Source: Alphaproteobacteria bacterium
Lineage (GTDB): Bacteria; Pseudomonadota; Alphaproteobacteria; Sphingomonadales; Rhodothalassiaceae
Length of the DNA: 9,329 bases
Direction: 5' to 3'
Assembly (NCBI GenBank): GCA_003695555.1
Contig: RFIU01000272.1
Coordinates: 1-9,329 of the forward strand
Of the stretch, positions 1 to 4,979 are shown in pieces (within the stretch, counting starts at the first letter, position 1; each line of letters starts with the position of its first letter). The position numbers and the translations under genes were made by a program. The notes under the pieces were generated by a model. That model was not told the DNA's origin. It searched no databases and worked only from the letters and a program-made list of their open reading frames with translations.

Positions 1-10
1 CTCTTCCTCA
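1..10 (-). promoter_or_regulatory. Probable ribosome-binding site of rplO (gene itself outside window)
   Basis: Read on the minus strand, the last ten bases of the window are TGAGGAAGAG, a purine-rich Shine-Dalgarno-like stretch with GAGG at 9-6. No ATG occurs between the rpmD stop and the window edge, and the canonical gene after rpmD is rplO (ribosomal protein L15). The start codon should therefore lie a few bases beyond position 1. The motif is seen directly; the assignment to rplO is inferred from conserved gene order. Confidence 0.55.
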
Positions 11-44
11 AAGCGCTCTCGAATGATGTTCTTCGTCAAGCAGA

Positions 45-69
45 CCACGCCCGTGGCGCCTTGTGCGCC
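45..69 (-). other. Two short overlapping stem-loops in the rpmD-rplO spacer
   Basis: On the minus strand, GGCGC-ACAAG-GCGCC (69-55) forms a perfect 5-bp stem with a 5-base loop. It is followed by CCAC-GGGC-GTGG (56-45), and the two share two bases, so they are partly exclusive. They fill the spacer between the rpmD stop and the likely rplO ribosome-binding site. There is no T tract, so this is not an intrinsic terminator. Stems this short are common by chance in GC-rich DNA; a role in coupling or mRNA processing is only a guess. Confidence 0.35.
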
Positions 70-76
70 GGACGGA

Positions 77-268
77 TCAGACTTCCTCGACGCGAATCAG
101 ATGCCTTACCTTTTCGATCATGCCGCGCACCGATGGCGTGTCTTCCAGTTCGCGGGTGCGATGCATCTTGTTGAGTCCGAGGCCGACCAGCGTTGCCCGC
201 TGATCCTTCGGCCGCCGGATCGGGCTGCCGATCTGGGTGACCCGGATCCGCTTCACCTTCTTCGCCAT
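77..268 (-). CDS. rpmD: 50S ribosomal protein L30 (uL30)
   Basis: This 63-residue protein is the small 50S protein L30, which binds 23S rRNA on the subunit surface. The start MAKKVKRIRV, the segment TQIGSPIRRP (11-20) and the GLGLNKMHRTREL stretch (29-41) are the L30 family core, and the length is normal for bacteria. The ATG at 268 shares one base with the rpsE TGA (TGATG), so translation is probably coupled. A GTG directly before it (271-269) would add one residue. ATG is preferred because the GGGGAG motif in the rpsE tail lies about eight bases upstream of it and the family begins MAKK or MAK. The stop is TGA. The gene sits between rpsE and the expected rplO, as in the spc operon. Confidence 0.97.
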   Translation of the reverse strand: MAKKVKRIRVTQIGSPIRRPKDQRATLVGLGLNKMHRTRELEDTPSVRGMIEKVRHLIRVEEV

Positions 269-831
269 CACGCATTCTCCCCGTTCGCCAGACCACCGCC
301 GCCTTCGACCGCGGCGCGCCGTGCAACGATATCGCCGACCTTCAGCCCACGGCGCGAGGCCACCTGACGCGGGCTCATCTGCCGCTTGAGGGCATCGAAA
401 GTGGCGCGCACCATATTATAGGGATTGGAAGATCCCAGCGACTTGGCCACCACGTCCTGAATGCCGAGCGCCTCGAACACCGCGCGCATCGGACCGCCAG
501 CGATAATTCCGGTACCCGGCACCGCCGAACGCACGATCACCTTGCCCGCCCCATGGCGGCCGTGAATGTCATGGTGGAGCGTACGGCCCTCGCGCAGAGG
601 AACCCGCACCATCGACTTCTTCGCGGCTTCCGTCGCCTTGCGGATCGCTTCGGGGACCTCGCGTGCTTTGCCATGGCCGAAGCCGACCCGACCCTTGCCG
701 TCGCCAACGACGACGAGGGCGGCGAAGCCGAAACGCCGACCACCCTTCACCACCTTGGCCACGCGATTGATGTGGACCAGTTTCTCGATCAGTTCGCTGT
801 CTTCGCGATCTGCCCGCTGAGGCCGTGCCAT
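268..831 (-). CDS. rpsE: 30S ribosomal protein S5 (uS5)
   Basis: S5 (187 residues) helps hold translational accuracy and lies at the mRNA entry channel of the 30S subunit, next to S4 and S8. The N-terminal dsRBD-like domain spans about residues 14-77 and carries NRVAKVVKGGRRFGF (22-36), the loop next to the spectinomycin site; it looks wild type, with no deletion. GKGRVGFGHGKAREVP (45-60) and the C-terminal GTGIIAGGPMRAVFE (106-120) with SLGSSNPYNMVRAT (131-144) are family signatures. The C-terminus is about 20 residues longer than in E. coli and Gly/Ala-rich. The start is ATG at 831; a GTG just ahead (834-832) is the alternative. AGAGGAA upstream fits ATG slightly better. It overlaps rpmD by one base. 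Confidence 0.98.
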   Translation of the reverse strand: MARPQRADREDSELIEKLVHINRVAKVVKGGRRFGFAALVVVGDGKGRVGFGHGKAREVPEAIRKATEAAKKSMVRVPLREGRTLHHDIHGRHGAGKVIVRSAVPGTGIIAGGPMRAVFEALGIQDVVAKSLGSSNPYNMVRATFDALKRQMSPRQVASRRGLKVGDIVARRAAVEGGGGLANGENA

Positions 832-850
832 CACCGTTTCCTCTCGTTCA

Positions 851-865
851 AAAGCCGCGTGCTTT
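851..865 (-). other. Short stem-loop in the rplR-rpsE spacer
   Basis: On the minus strand the 42-base spacer between rplR and rpsE holds AAAGC-ACGCG-GCTTT, a perfect 5-bp stem with a 5-base loop, followed by one further T and then GAACG. It lies just upstream of the rpsE Shine-Dalgarno motif AGAGGAA. The T run is too short for an efficient intrinsic terminator, and transcription must continue into rpsE. Chance occurrence is quite possible. Confidence 0.3.
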
Positions 866-873
866 GCGACATC

Positions 874-1230
874 CTAGAAATCCAGCCCGCCTTCTCGCGC
901 CGCCTCGGCGAGAGCCTTGACGCGCCCGTGGTAGATGAAACCGCCACGGTCGAAGACCACCTTCTCGACCCCGGCCGCCTTCGCCCGTTCGGCGATCAGC
1001 TTGCCGACCGCCTTCGCGCCATCGACGGTGCAGCCGACCTTGCCCCGCAGATCCTTGTCGAGGGTGGAGGCGGCAGCAAGGGTACGCCCCGCCTCGTCAT
1101 CGATGATCTGGGCATAGATGTGCTGGGACGAGCGATGAATCGACAGCCGCGGACGGCCATTCGCCCGCTGGCGCAGACGATAGCGCGCCCGCCGGCGCCG
1201 CCGCTCGAAGAGATCCTTGTTGCTTGCCAT
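874..1230 (-). CDS. rplR: 50S ribosomal protein L18 (uL18)
   Basis: L18 (118 residues) binds 5S rRNA and, with L5, brings it into the central protuberance of the 50S subunit. The N-terminus is very basic, with an arginine run at 10-20 that is typical of the disordered RNA-binding tail. RPRLSIHRSSQHIYAQIIDD (27-46) and the later VVFDRGGFIYHGRVKALAEAAREGGL (91-116) are the L18 core and its C-terminal signature. Length matches the usual 115-120. The start ATG follows AAGGGAAG in the rplF tail, and the gap to rplF is 14 bases. The stop is TAG. No anomalies were seen. Confidence 0.98.
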   Translation of the reverse strand: MASNKDLFERRRRRARYRLRQRANGRPRLSIHRSSQHIYAQIIDDEAGRTLAAASTLDKDLRGKVGCTVDGAKAVGKLIAERAKAAGVEKVVFDRGGFIYHGRVKALAEAAREGGLDF

Positions 1231-1244
1231 CTGAGCCGCTTCCC

Positions 1245-1778
1245 TTACTTCTTCTTGCCTTCCTTGCGGAAAACATATTCGTCCGCGTAGCGCACGCCCT
1301 TGCCCTTATAGGGTTCGGGCGGACGCCAGGCCCGGATCTCGGCCGCCACCTGACCCACCTTCTGCTTGTCGCTGCCCGAGACGACAATGGTCGTCTGGTC
1401 GGGGGTTTCGATCTTGATGCCCTCGGGCACCGGATATTCGACATCGTGACTGAAGCCGAGCTGAAGCTTTAGCGTCCTGCCCTGCAACTGAGCACGATAG
1501 CCGACACCGATGATCTGCAGCTTCTTCTCGAAACCCTTGGTGACCCCGTCCACGAGATTGGCGACGAGCGTGCGCTGCATGCCCCACATGGCGCGGGCCT
1601 TTAGCGTATCCTCGACCGGCCGGACGAGAATCTCGTCACCTTCACGGGTTACCTCGACCTCCTTGACCGGGGTCATCGAGAGCTCGCCCTTCGGGCCCTT
1701 CGCCGTCACCCGTCCGTCGCCGATGGTGACGGTGACGCCGCCGGGGATCGGGATGGGCTTCTTGCCGATACGCGACAT
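1245..1778 (-). CDS. rplF: 50S ribosomal protein L6 (uL6)
   Basis: L6 (177 residues) binds 23S rRNA near the sarcin-ricin loop, at the base of the L7/L12 stalk, where translation factors dock. It begins MSRIGKKPIPIP, the usual L6 N-terminus, and has two repeated L6 domains (about 11-82 and 90-164). The second carries the signature PEPYKGKGVRYADE (154-167), and the protein ends in a lysine-rich tail. I chose the ATG at 1778 on homology and the purine-rich AAGGGAAGAG upstream. The frame stays open for 25 codons to an ATG at 1853 that overlaps the rpsH stop. That longer form is not typical of the family, so I treat it as an upstream extension. The stop is TAA. Confidence 0.97.
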   Translation of the reverse strand: MSRIGKKPIPIPGGVTVTIGDGRVTAKGPKGELSMTPVKEVEVTREGDEILVRPVEDTLKARAMWGMQRTLVANLVDGVTKGFEKKLQIIGVGYRAQLQGRTLKLQLGFSHDVEYPVPEGIKIETPDQTTIVVSGSDKQKVGQVAAEIRAWRPPEPYKGKGVRYADEYVFRKEGKKK

Positions 1779-1807
1779 TGTTCTTCTCTTCCCTTGTCCT
1801 GCTTCGC

Positions 1808-1851
1808 CCTGCCGGCAGGCGCGGATGACCACGCCGACGACTGGCGTCGTC
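1808..1851 (-). other. Tandem inverted repeats in the rpsH-rplF spacer
   Basis: The 74-base spacer holds two perfect inverted repeats. On the minus strand, GACGAC-GCCA-GTCGTC (1851-1836) is a 6-bp stem with a 4-base loop, starting two bases after the rpsH stop. CCTGCCGGCAGG (1819-1808) is a 12-base palindrome. Neither is followed by a T tract, so they are not intrinsic terminators. They could stabilise the rpsH 3' end or affect initiation at rplF, but this is inference. The spacer is also open in the rplF frame. Confidence 0.45.
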
Positions 1852-1852
1852 A

Positions 1853-2248
1853 TCAGAAGACCTTGCAGATCACCTCACCGCCGACATTTTCCTTGCGGGC
1901 TTCGGCATCCGAAAGCACCCCCTTCGGGGTCGAGACGATCGAGATGCCGAGGCCATTGGCGACCCGCGGCAGATCCTTGACGCCCGAATAGATGCGCCGG
2001 CCGGGGCGCGAAACCCGCTCGATCGAACGGATCACCGGCTCGCCTTCATGGTACTTGAGGCGAATCTCCAGTTCGGCCTTGTTGTTATCGAGTTCCACCC
2101 GCTCATAGCCGAGGATGAATCCCTCGCGCTGAAGAACGTCGAGAACCCGCTCACGCTGCTTCGAGGCCGGCGCGCGGATCGTCTCCTTGCGCGCCTGAAG
2201 CCCATTGCGGATCCGGGTGAGCATGTCGCCCAGGGGATCGGTCATCAT
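1853..2248 (-). CDS. rpsH: 30S ribosomal protein S8 (uS8)
   Basis: S8 (131 residues) is a primary 16S rRNA binder that organises the central domain of the 30S subunit. In E. coli it also represses spc operon translation. The start TDPLGDMLTRIRNG (3-16) is the S8 N-terminal motif. The C-terminal half shows SRPGRRIYSGVKDLPRV (80-96) and the RNA-binding signature STPKGVLSDAEARK (106-119), ending in GGEVICKVF. Two adjacent ATGs (2248, 2245) can serve as start. The first is preferred because AGGAGG, overlapping the rpsN TAG, lies eight bases ahead of it. The gap to rpsN is 12 bases. The stop is TGA. Confidence 0.98.
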   Translation of the reverse strand: MMTDPLGDMLTRIRNGLQARKETIRAPASKQRERVLDVLQREGFILGYERVELDNNKAELEIRLKYHEGEPVIRSIERVSRPGRRIYSGVKDLPRVANGLGISIVSTPKGVLSDAEARKENVGGEVICKVF

Positions 2249-2260
2249 GGGGCGGCCCTC

Positions 2261-2566
2261 CTACCAGCTCGACTTGGTGACACCCGGCAGCCGGCCGAAA
2301 GAGGCCAGCTCGCGCAGGGCGATGCGCGACAACCGGAACTTGCGATAATAACCGCGCGGGCGCCCGGTCAGCTCACAGCGGTTGCGGATCCGCGTCGGCG
2401 ACGCGTTACGCGGCAGTTCGGCGAGCTTTAGGCGGGCGAGGAAACGCTCCTCCTCGGGCAGCGACCGGTCTTCCGAAATCGCCTTCAGGCGCGCGCGACG
2501 AGCCGCATACTTCTGCGCCAGACGCATGCGACGCTTGTTCTTCTCGATGGCACTCTTCTTAGCCAT
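2261..2566 (-). CDS. rpsN: 30S ribosomal protein S14 (uS14), zinc-independent type
   Basis: S14 (101 residues) binds the 3' domain of 16S rRNA in the 30S head, beside S3 and S10. The sequence is the long C-minus form. It has a single cysteine (C64, in RNRCELTGRPRGYYRKF, 61-77) and lacks the paired CxxC motifs of the 61-residue zinc-binding form, so it should not depend on zinc. The N-terminal MAKKSAIEKNKRR and the C-terminal LRELASFGRLPGVTKSSW are standard. The start ATG has AGGTAGGG upstream; the gap to rplE is 19 bases. The stop is TAG. The position between rplE and rpsH is canonical. Confidence 0.98.
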   Translation of the reverse strand: MAKKSAIEKNKRRMRLAQKYAARRARLKAISEDRSLPEEERFLARLKLAELPRNASPTRIRNRCELTGRPRGYYRKFRLSRIALRELASFGRLPGVTKSSW

Positions 2567-2585
2567 GCTTCCCTACCTGTTCGGC

Positions 2586-3167
2586 TCAGTTGTTGCGAAA
2601 CGGCATCTGGAAACCGCGCAGCAGCTCGCGGGCTTCCTCGTCGGTCTTTGCCGTCGTGCAGACGATGATGTCCATGCCGCGGACCGTCTCGACCGAGTCA
2701 TAGTCGATCTCGGGAAAGACGATCTGCTCCTTCAGTCCCATCGCGAAATTGCCGCGCCCGTCGAAGCTCTTCGGGCTGACCCCGCGAAAGTCGCGCACGC
2801 GTGGCAGGGCGATGGTGATCAGTCGATCGAGAAACTCGTACATCTTATGGCGCCGGAGCGTCACCTTGACGCCGATCGGCATGCCTTCGCGCAGCTTGAA
2901 GCCGGCAATCGACTTCTTCGCCCGCGTCACCACCGGCCGCTGGCCGGCGATCTGTGCGATTTCCTCGACCACCTTGCGGATCCGCTTGGAATCCTGGACA
3001 GCGTCGCCGACACCGACATTGATGACGATCTTTTCCAGCCGCGGCACCTGCATCGGATTCTCGTAGCCGAACTTTTCACGAAGTTTGGCGCGCACCTCTT
3101 CTTCATAGAGACGCTTCAGGCGCGGCTCGTAATTCTCGATCTGCATCTGCTTCTTTTCTTCAGCCAT
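2586..3167 (-). CDS. rplE: 50S ribosomal protein L5 (uL5)
   Basis: L5 (193 residues) binds 5S rRNA and forms part of the central protuberance, contacting the 30S head and P-site tRNA. The family shows in PRLEKIVINVGVG (42-54), AQIAGQRPVVTRAKKSIAGFK (71-91), KVTLRRHKMYEFLDRL (101-116) and RDFRGVSPKSFDGRGNF (125-141). The length is slightly above the E. coli 179 because of an N-terminal extension of about ten residues. The ATG lies inside the rplX tail, overlapping it by 8 bases, with GAGGT five bases upstream. Translation is therefore likely coupled to rplX. The stop is TGA. Confidence 0.98.
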   Translation of the reverse strand: MAEEKKQMQIENYEPRLKRLYEEEVRAKLREKFGYENPMQVPRLEKIVINVGVGDAVQDSKRIRKVVEEIAQIAGQRPVVTRAKKSIAGFKLREGMPIGVKVTLRRHKMYEFLDRLITIALPRVRDFRGVSPKSFDGRGNFAMGLKEQIVFPEIDYDSVETVRGMDIIVCTTAKTDEEARELLRGFQMPFRNN

Positions 3168-3477
3168 CGACGACCTCGCCGGATTTCCTGGCGACGCGCA
3201 CCTTGCGTCCTTCCTTGTTGACGGTAAAACCGACCCGCGTCGGGCTGCCGTCCTTCGGGTCCTCGAGCATCAGGTTCGAAAGATGGATCGGGGCTTCCTT
3301 CTGAATGATGCCACCCTGCTGCTGCGGGGTCGGCTTCTGATGCTTCTTGACAAGATTGACGCCCGAGACGATTGCACGGCCCTTCTTCGGGAAGACCTGC
3401 AAGATCTCGCCCCGCTTGCCCTTGTCGCGACCGGCGATGACCACGACCTTGTCGCCCTTTTTCAGTTTCGCAGCCAT
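3160..3477 (-). CDS. rplX: 50S ribosomal protein L24 (uL24)
   Basis: L24 (105 residues) is an assembly-initiating 50S protein that binds the 5' domain of 23S rRNA and sits near the exit tunnel mouth. The KOW motif is at about residues 6-33 (KKGDKVVVIAGRDKGKRGEI, 6-25). It is followed by SGVNLVKKHQKPTPQQQGGI (38-57) and the conserved EAPIHLSNLML (61-71). The ATG at 3477 shares one base with the rplN TGA. It is fixed by a strong GGAGGTG six bases upstream and by the family start MAAKLKKGD; the open frame runs further upstream only as an rplN shadow. The 3' end overlaps rplE by 8 bases. The stop is TGA. Confidence 0.97.
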   Translation of the reverse strand: MAAKLKKGDKVVVIAGRDKGKRGEILQVFPKKGRAIVSGVNLVKKHQKPTPQQQGGIIQKEAPIHLSNLMLEDPKDGSPTRVGFTVNKEGRKVRVARKSGEVVDG

Positions 3478-3845
3478 CAGAGCACCTCCGGAGCTAGCGA
3501 AATGATCTTCATCTGATTGGCCGCCCGAAGCTCGCGCACAACGGGGCCGAAGATGCGAGTGCCGATCGGCTCGCCCTGCTTGTTGATCAGCACCGCCGCA
3601 TTGCGGTCGAAGCGGATCACTGTTCCGTCCGGCCGGCGAATGTCCTTGGCGGTGCGCACGACAACGGCGCGGTGCACCTCGCCCTTCTTGACGCGGCCGC
3701 GCGGATTGGCCTCCTTGACCGAGACGACGATGATATCGCCGACACCGGCGGTCCGGCGGCCGGTGCCGCCGAGCACCTTGATGCACTGCACCCTCCTGGC
3801 GCCGGAATTGTCGGCGACGTCGAGGTTCGTCTGCATCTGGATCAT
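3477..3845 (-). CDS. rplN: 50S ribosomal protein L14 (uL14)
   Basis: L14 (122 residues) lies at the subunit interface, forms an intersubunit bridge to 16S rRNA and is the docking site of the silencing factor RsfS in many bacteria. It begins MIQMQTNLDVADNSGARR (1-18), the near-universal L14 start. KVLGGTGRRTAGVGDIIVVSVKEA (23-46) and the C-terminal GTRIFGPVVREL (95-106) complete the family pattern. AAGGG lies about nine bases before the ATG. This is the first gene of the E. coli spc operon, and it is preceded here by the longest spacer in the window. The TGA overlaps the rplX ATG by one base. Confidence 0.98.
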   Translation of the reverse strand: MIQMQTNLDVADNSGARRVQCIKVLGGTGRRTAGVGDIIVVSVKEANPRGRVKKGEVHRAVVVRTAKDIRRPDGTVIRFDRNAAVLINKQGEPIGTRIFGPVVRELRAANQMKIISLAPEVL

Positions 3846-3952
3846 GACTTGCTACCCTTCGTTCCTGACACCGCCCGAGGTGCGGTTTCGCTTCCCCGGT
3901 GATGAGCCGTTCTTCGGTGCGCGGTCTTCAACGGCCGACGCGCGCGAGCCGA
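3846..3952 (-). other. rpsQ-rplN spacer: S10/spc operon junction with one short hairpin
   Basis: This is the longest non-coding stretch in the window (107 bases). It lies exactly where the S10 and spc operons are separate transcription units in E. coli. On the minus strand it contains ACCGC-ACCTCGG-GCGGT (3886-3870), a 5-bp stem with a 7-base loop about 24 bases before rplN, and the rplN Shine-Dalgarno AAGGG. I found no convincing -35/-10 pair and no T-tract terminator. An internal promoter remains possible but is not shown by the sequence. Confidence 0.5.
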
Positions 3953-4201
3953 TCAGATCTGTTGGACGTGTTCGCCGCCGACCACTCTCCAGCTCTTCTT
4001 TCTGGAGATCGGGCGACATTCCTCGATCCGGACCTTGTCGCCCACCTTCCATTCGTTCGTTTCGTCATGGGCATGGTACTTCTTCGAACGGCGGACGATC
4101 TTGCCAAGCAGCGGATGCTTGAAGCGTCGTTCCACGATCACGACCACCGTCTTGTCATTGCGGTCGCTGACCACCGTGCCCTGAAGAATGCGTTTCGGCA
4201 T
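3953..4201 (-). CDS. rpsQ: 30S ribosomal protein S17 (uS17)
   Basis: S17 (82 residues) is an OB-fold primary binder of the 16S rRNA 5' and central domains and is needed early in 30S assembly. PKRILQGTVVSDRNDKTVVV (2-21) is the family N-terminus. FKHPLLGKIVRRSKKYHAHDE (27-47) and KVGDKVRIEECRPISRKKSWRVV (52-74) are the conserved core and signature. The length matches the usual 80-90. The ATG is preceded by AGGGAAACACGGAAC. A nearby upstream ATG is out of frame. The gene closes the S10 block, 46 bases after rpmC and 107 bases before rplN. The stop is TGA. Confidence 0.98.
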   Translation of the reverse strand: MPKRILQGTVVSDRNDKTVVVIVERRFKHPLLGKIVRRSKKYHAHDETNEWKVGDKVRIEECRPISRKKSWRVVGGEHVQQI

Positions 4202-4240
4202 GTTCCGTGTTTCCCTGTCTCACCCGAGCGAGGCGCATGT

Positions 4241-4255
4241 CCGCCGGTCAGGCGG
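4241..4255 (-). other. Stem-loop with the rpmC stop codon in its loop
   Basis: On the minus strand, CCGCC-TGACC-GGCGG (4255-4241) is a perfect 5-bp GC stem. Its 5-base loop holds the rpmC stop codon TGA (4250-4248). It has no downstream T tract, so it is not a terminator. The same design recurs at the two preceding gene ends (rplP and rpsC). The function is unknown; chance is a serious alternative at this GC content. Confidence 0.4.
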
Positions 4256-4454
4256 CCTTTTCGCCGGCGCGCCTCTTCTCGTTCAGTATCGTCTGGATAC
4301 GGGCGATGTCCCGCCGCACGGTGCGAATCCGCGCCGTATCCTCGAGCTGCCCCGAGGCCTGACGGAAGCGCAGGTTGAACTGCTCCTTCTTCAGATCACG
4401 CAATAGCGAGACCAGTTCGTCCAACGTCTTGACCCGCAGATCGGCCGCTTTCAT
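4248..4454 (-). CDS. rpmC: 50S ribosomal protein L29 (uL29)
   Basis: L29 (68 residues) is a small, mostly helical 50S protein at the rim of the peptide exit tunnel, beside L23, where it contributes to the docking surface for trigger factor and SRP. The sequence starts MKAADLRVKTLDEL. It contains the family signature KKEQFNLRFRQASGQLEDT (22-40), then a second basic helix ending NEKRRAGEKAA. The open frame extends far upstream as a shadow of rplP. The ATG at 4454 is set by the strong AAGGAG eight bases ahead and by homology. The spacer to rplP is 55 bases. The TGA sits in the loop of a short hairpin. Confidence 0.97.
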   Translation of the reverse strand: MKAADLRVKTLDELVSLLRDLKKEQFNLRFRQASGQLEDTARIRTVRRDIARIQTILNEKRRAGEKAA

Positions 4455-4462
4455 CTCTTTCG

Positions 4463-4468
4463 CTCCTT
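4463..4468 (-). promoter_or_regulatory. Ribosome-binding site that decides the rpmC start
   Basis: AAGGAG on the minus strand lies eight bases before the ATG at 4454. It identifies this ATG as the L29 start within a longer open frame that continues back through rplP in another phase. Confidence 0.8.
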
Positions 4469-4504
4469 CGCTTGCCGGGACCGCCCATCGGAGCGCCCCG
4501 CCCG

Positions 4505-4520
4505 GCCGCCTAGAGGCGAC
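4505..4520 (-). other. Stem-loop spanning the rplP stop codon
   Basis: On the minus strand, GTCGCC-TCTA-GGCGGC (4520-4505) forms a 6-bp stem (one G-U pair) closed by a 4-base loop. The loop contains the first two bases of the rplP TAG (4512-4510). No T tract follows, so it is not an intrinsic terminator. It resembles the stop-codon hairpins at rpsC and rpmC. Confidence 0.4.
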
Positions 4521-4920
4521 GGGTGACGATCTTGGTGCCGATCGGCAGTTTCGCCGCCGCGCGCTCGAAGGCGCCGCGAGCAAGCTCTTCCGGCACACCG
4601 TCCATCTCGAACATGATCCGTCCGGGCTTGACCCGCGCCGCCCAGAATTCGGGCGAGCCCTTGCCCTTGCCCATCCGCACCTCGGTCGGCTTTTTCGACA
4701 CCGGCACGTCCGGAAAGATGCGGATCCAGACCTTGCCGGCACGCTTGATGTGACGCGTCATGGCGCGACGCGCCGCCTCGATCTGGCGGGCGGTGATCCG
4801 GCCCGGCTCGGTCGCCTTCAGGCCGAAGGCGCCGAAATTGAGTTCCGTCCCGCCCTTGGCGAGGCCGTGAATCCGGCCCTTGTGCGCCTTGCGGAATTTG
4901 GTGCGTTTCGGTTGCAGCAT
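4510..4920 (-). CDS. rplP: 50S ribosomal protein L16 (uL16)
   Basis: L16 (136 residues) binds 23S rRNA near the A-site tRNA and the peptidyl transferase centre and is a late assembly protein. It begins MLQPKRTKFRKAHKGR (1-16). ARQIEAARRAMTRHIKRAGKVWIRIFPD (44-71) and the signature VRMGKGKGSPEFW (81-93) are family hallmarks, as is the C-terminal MDGVPEELARGAFERAAAKL. R82 aligns with E. coli Arg81, which is hydroxylated there by RoxA/YcfD; whether that happens here cannot be told. The start follows GAGGACAGGG. The gap to rpsC is 49 bases. The stop is TAG. Confidence 0.98.
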   Translation of the reverse strand: MLQPKRTKFRKAHKGRIHGLAKGGTELNFGAFGLKATEPGRITARQIEAARRAMTRHIKRAGKVWIRIFPDVPVSKKPTEVRMGKGKGSPEFWAARVKPGRIMFEMDGVPEELARGAFERAAAKLPIGTKIVTRRL

Positions 4921-4964
4921 CGCGCCCTGTCCTCGATTGTGCTTCGTCCGTTGATCCTGAAAGC

Positions 4965-4979
4965 CCGGCTCAACGCCGG
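4965..4979 (-). other. Stem-loop with the rpsC stop codon in its loop
   Basis: On the minus strand, CCGGC-GTTGA-GCCGG (4979-4965) is a perfect 5-bp GC stem whose 5-base loop ends with the rpsC TGA (4972-4970). It is followed by GCTTTC, which is not a real T tract. It is the first of three consecutive genes with this arrangement. Confidence 0.4.

Noticed and set aside
1..36. TTG-initiated frame running off the window edge on the minus strand (TKNIIRERFEEE)
   Set aside because: It does not resemble the L15 N-terminus or any family I know, and it runs through the likely rplO ribosome-binding site.
45..69. Intrinsic terminator after rpmD
   Set aside because: The stems are short, no T tract follows, and the operon is expected to continue into rplO and secY.
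553..3221. Plus-strand open frames at 553-1290 and 2382-3221
   Set aside because: Shadows of rpsE/rplR and rpsN/rplE; no family similarity, and they run across real gene boundaries.
3902..3931. Possible spc promoter: TTGAAG (3931-3926) with GCTCAT 18 bases downstream on the minus strand
   Set aside because: The -10 box matches only three of six consensus positions; such matches are common by chance.
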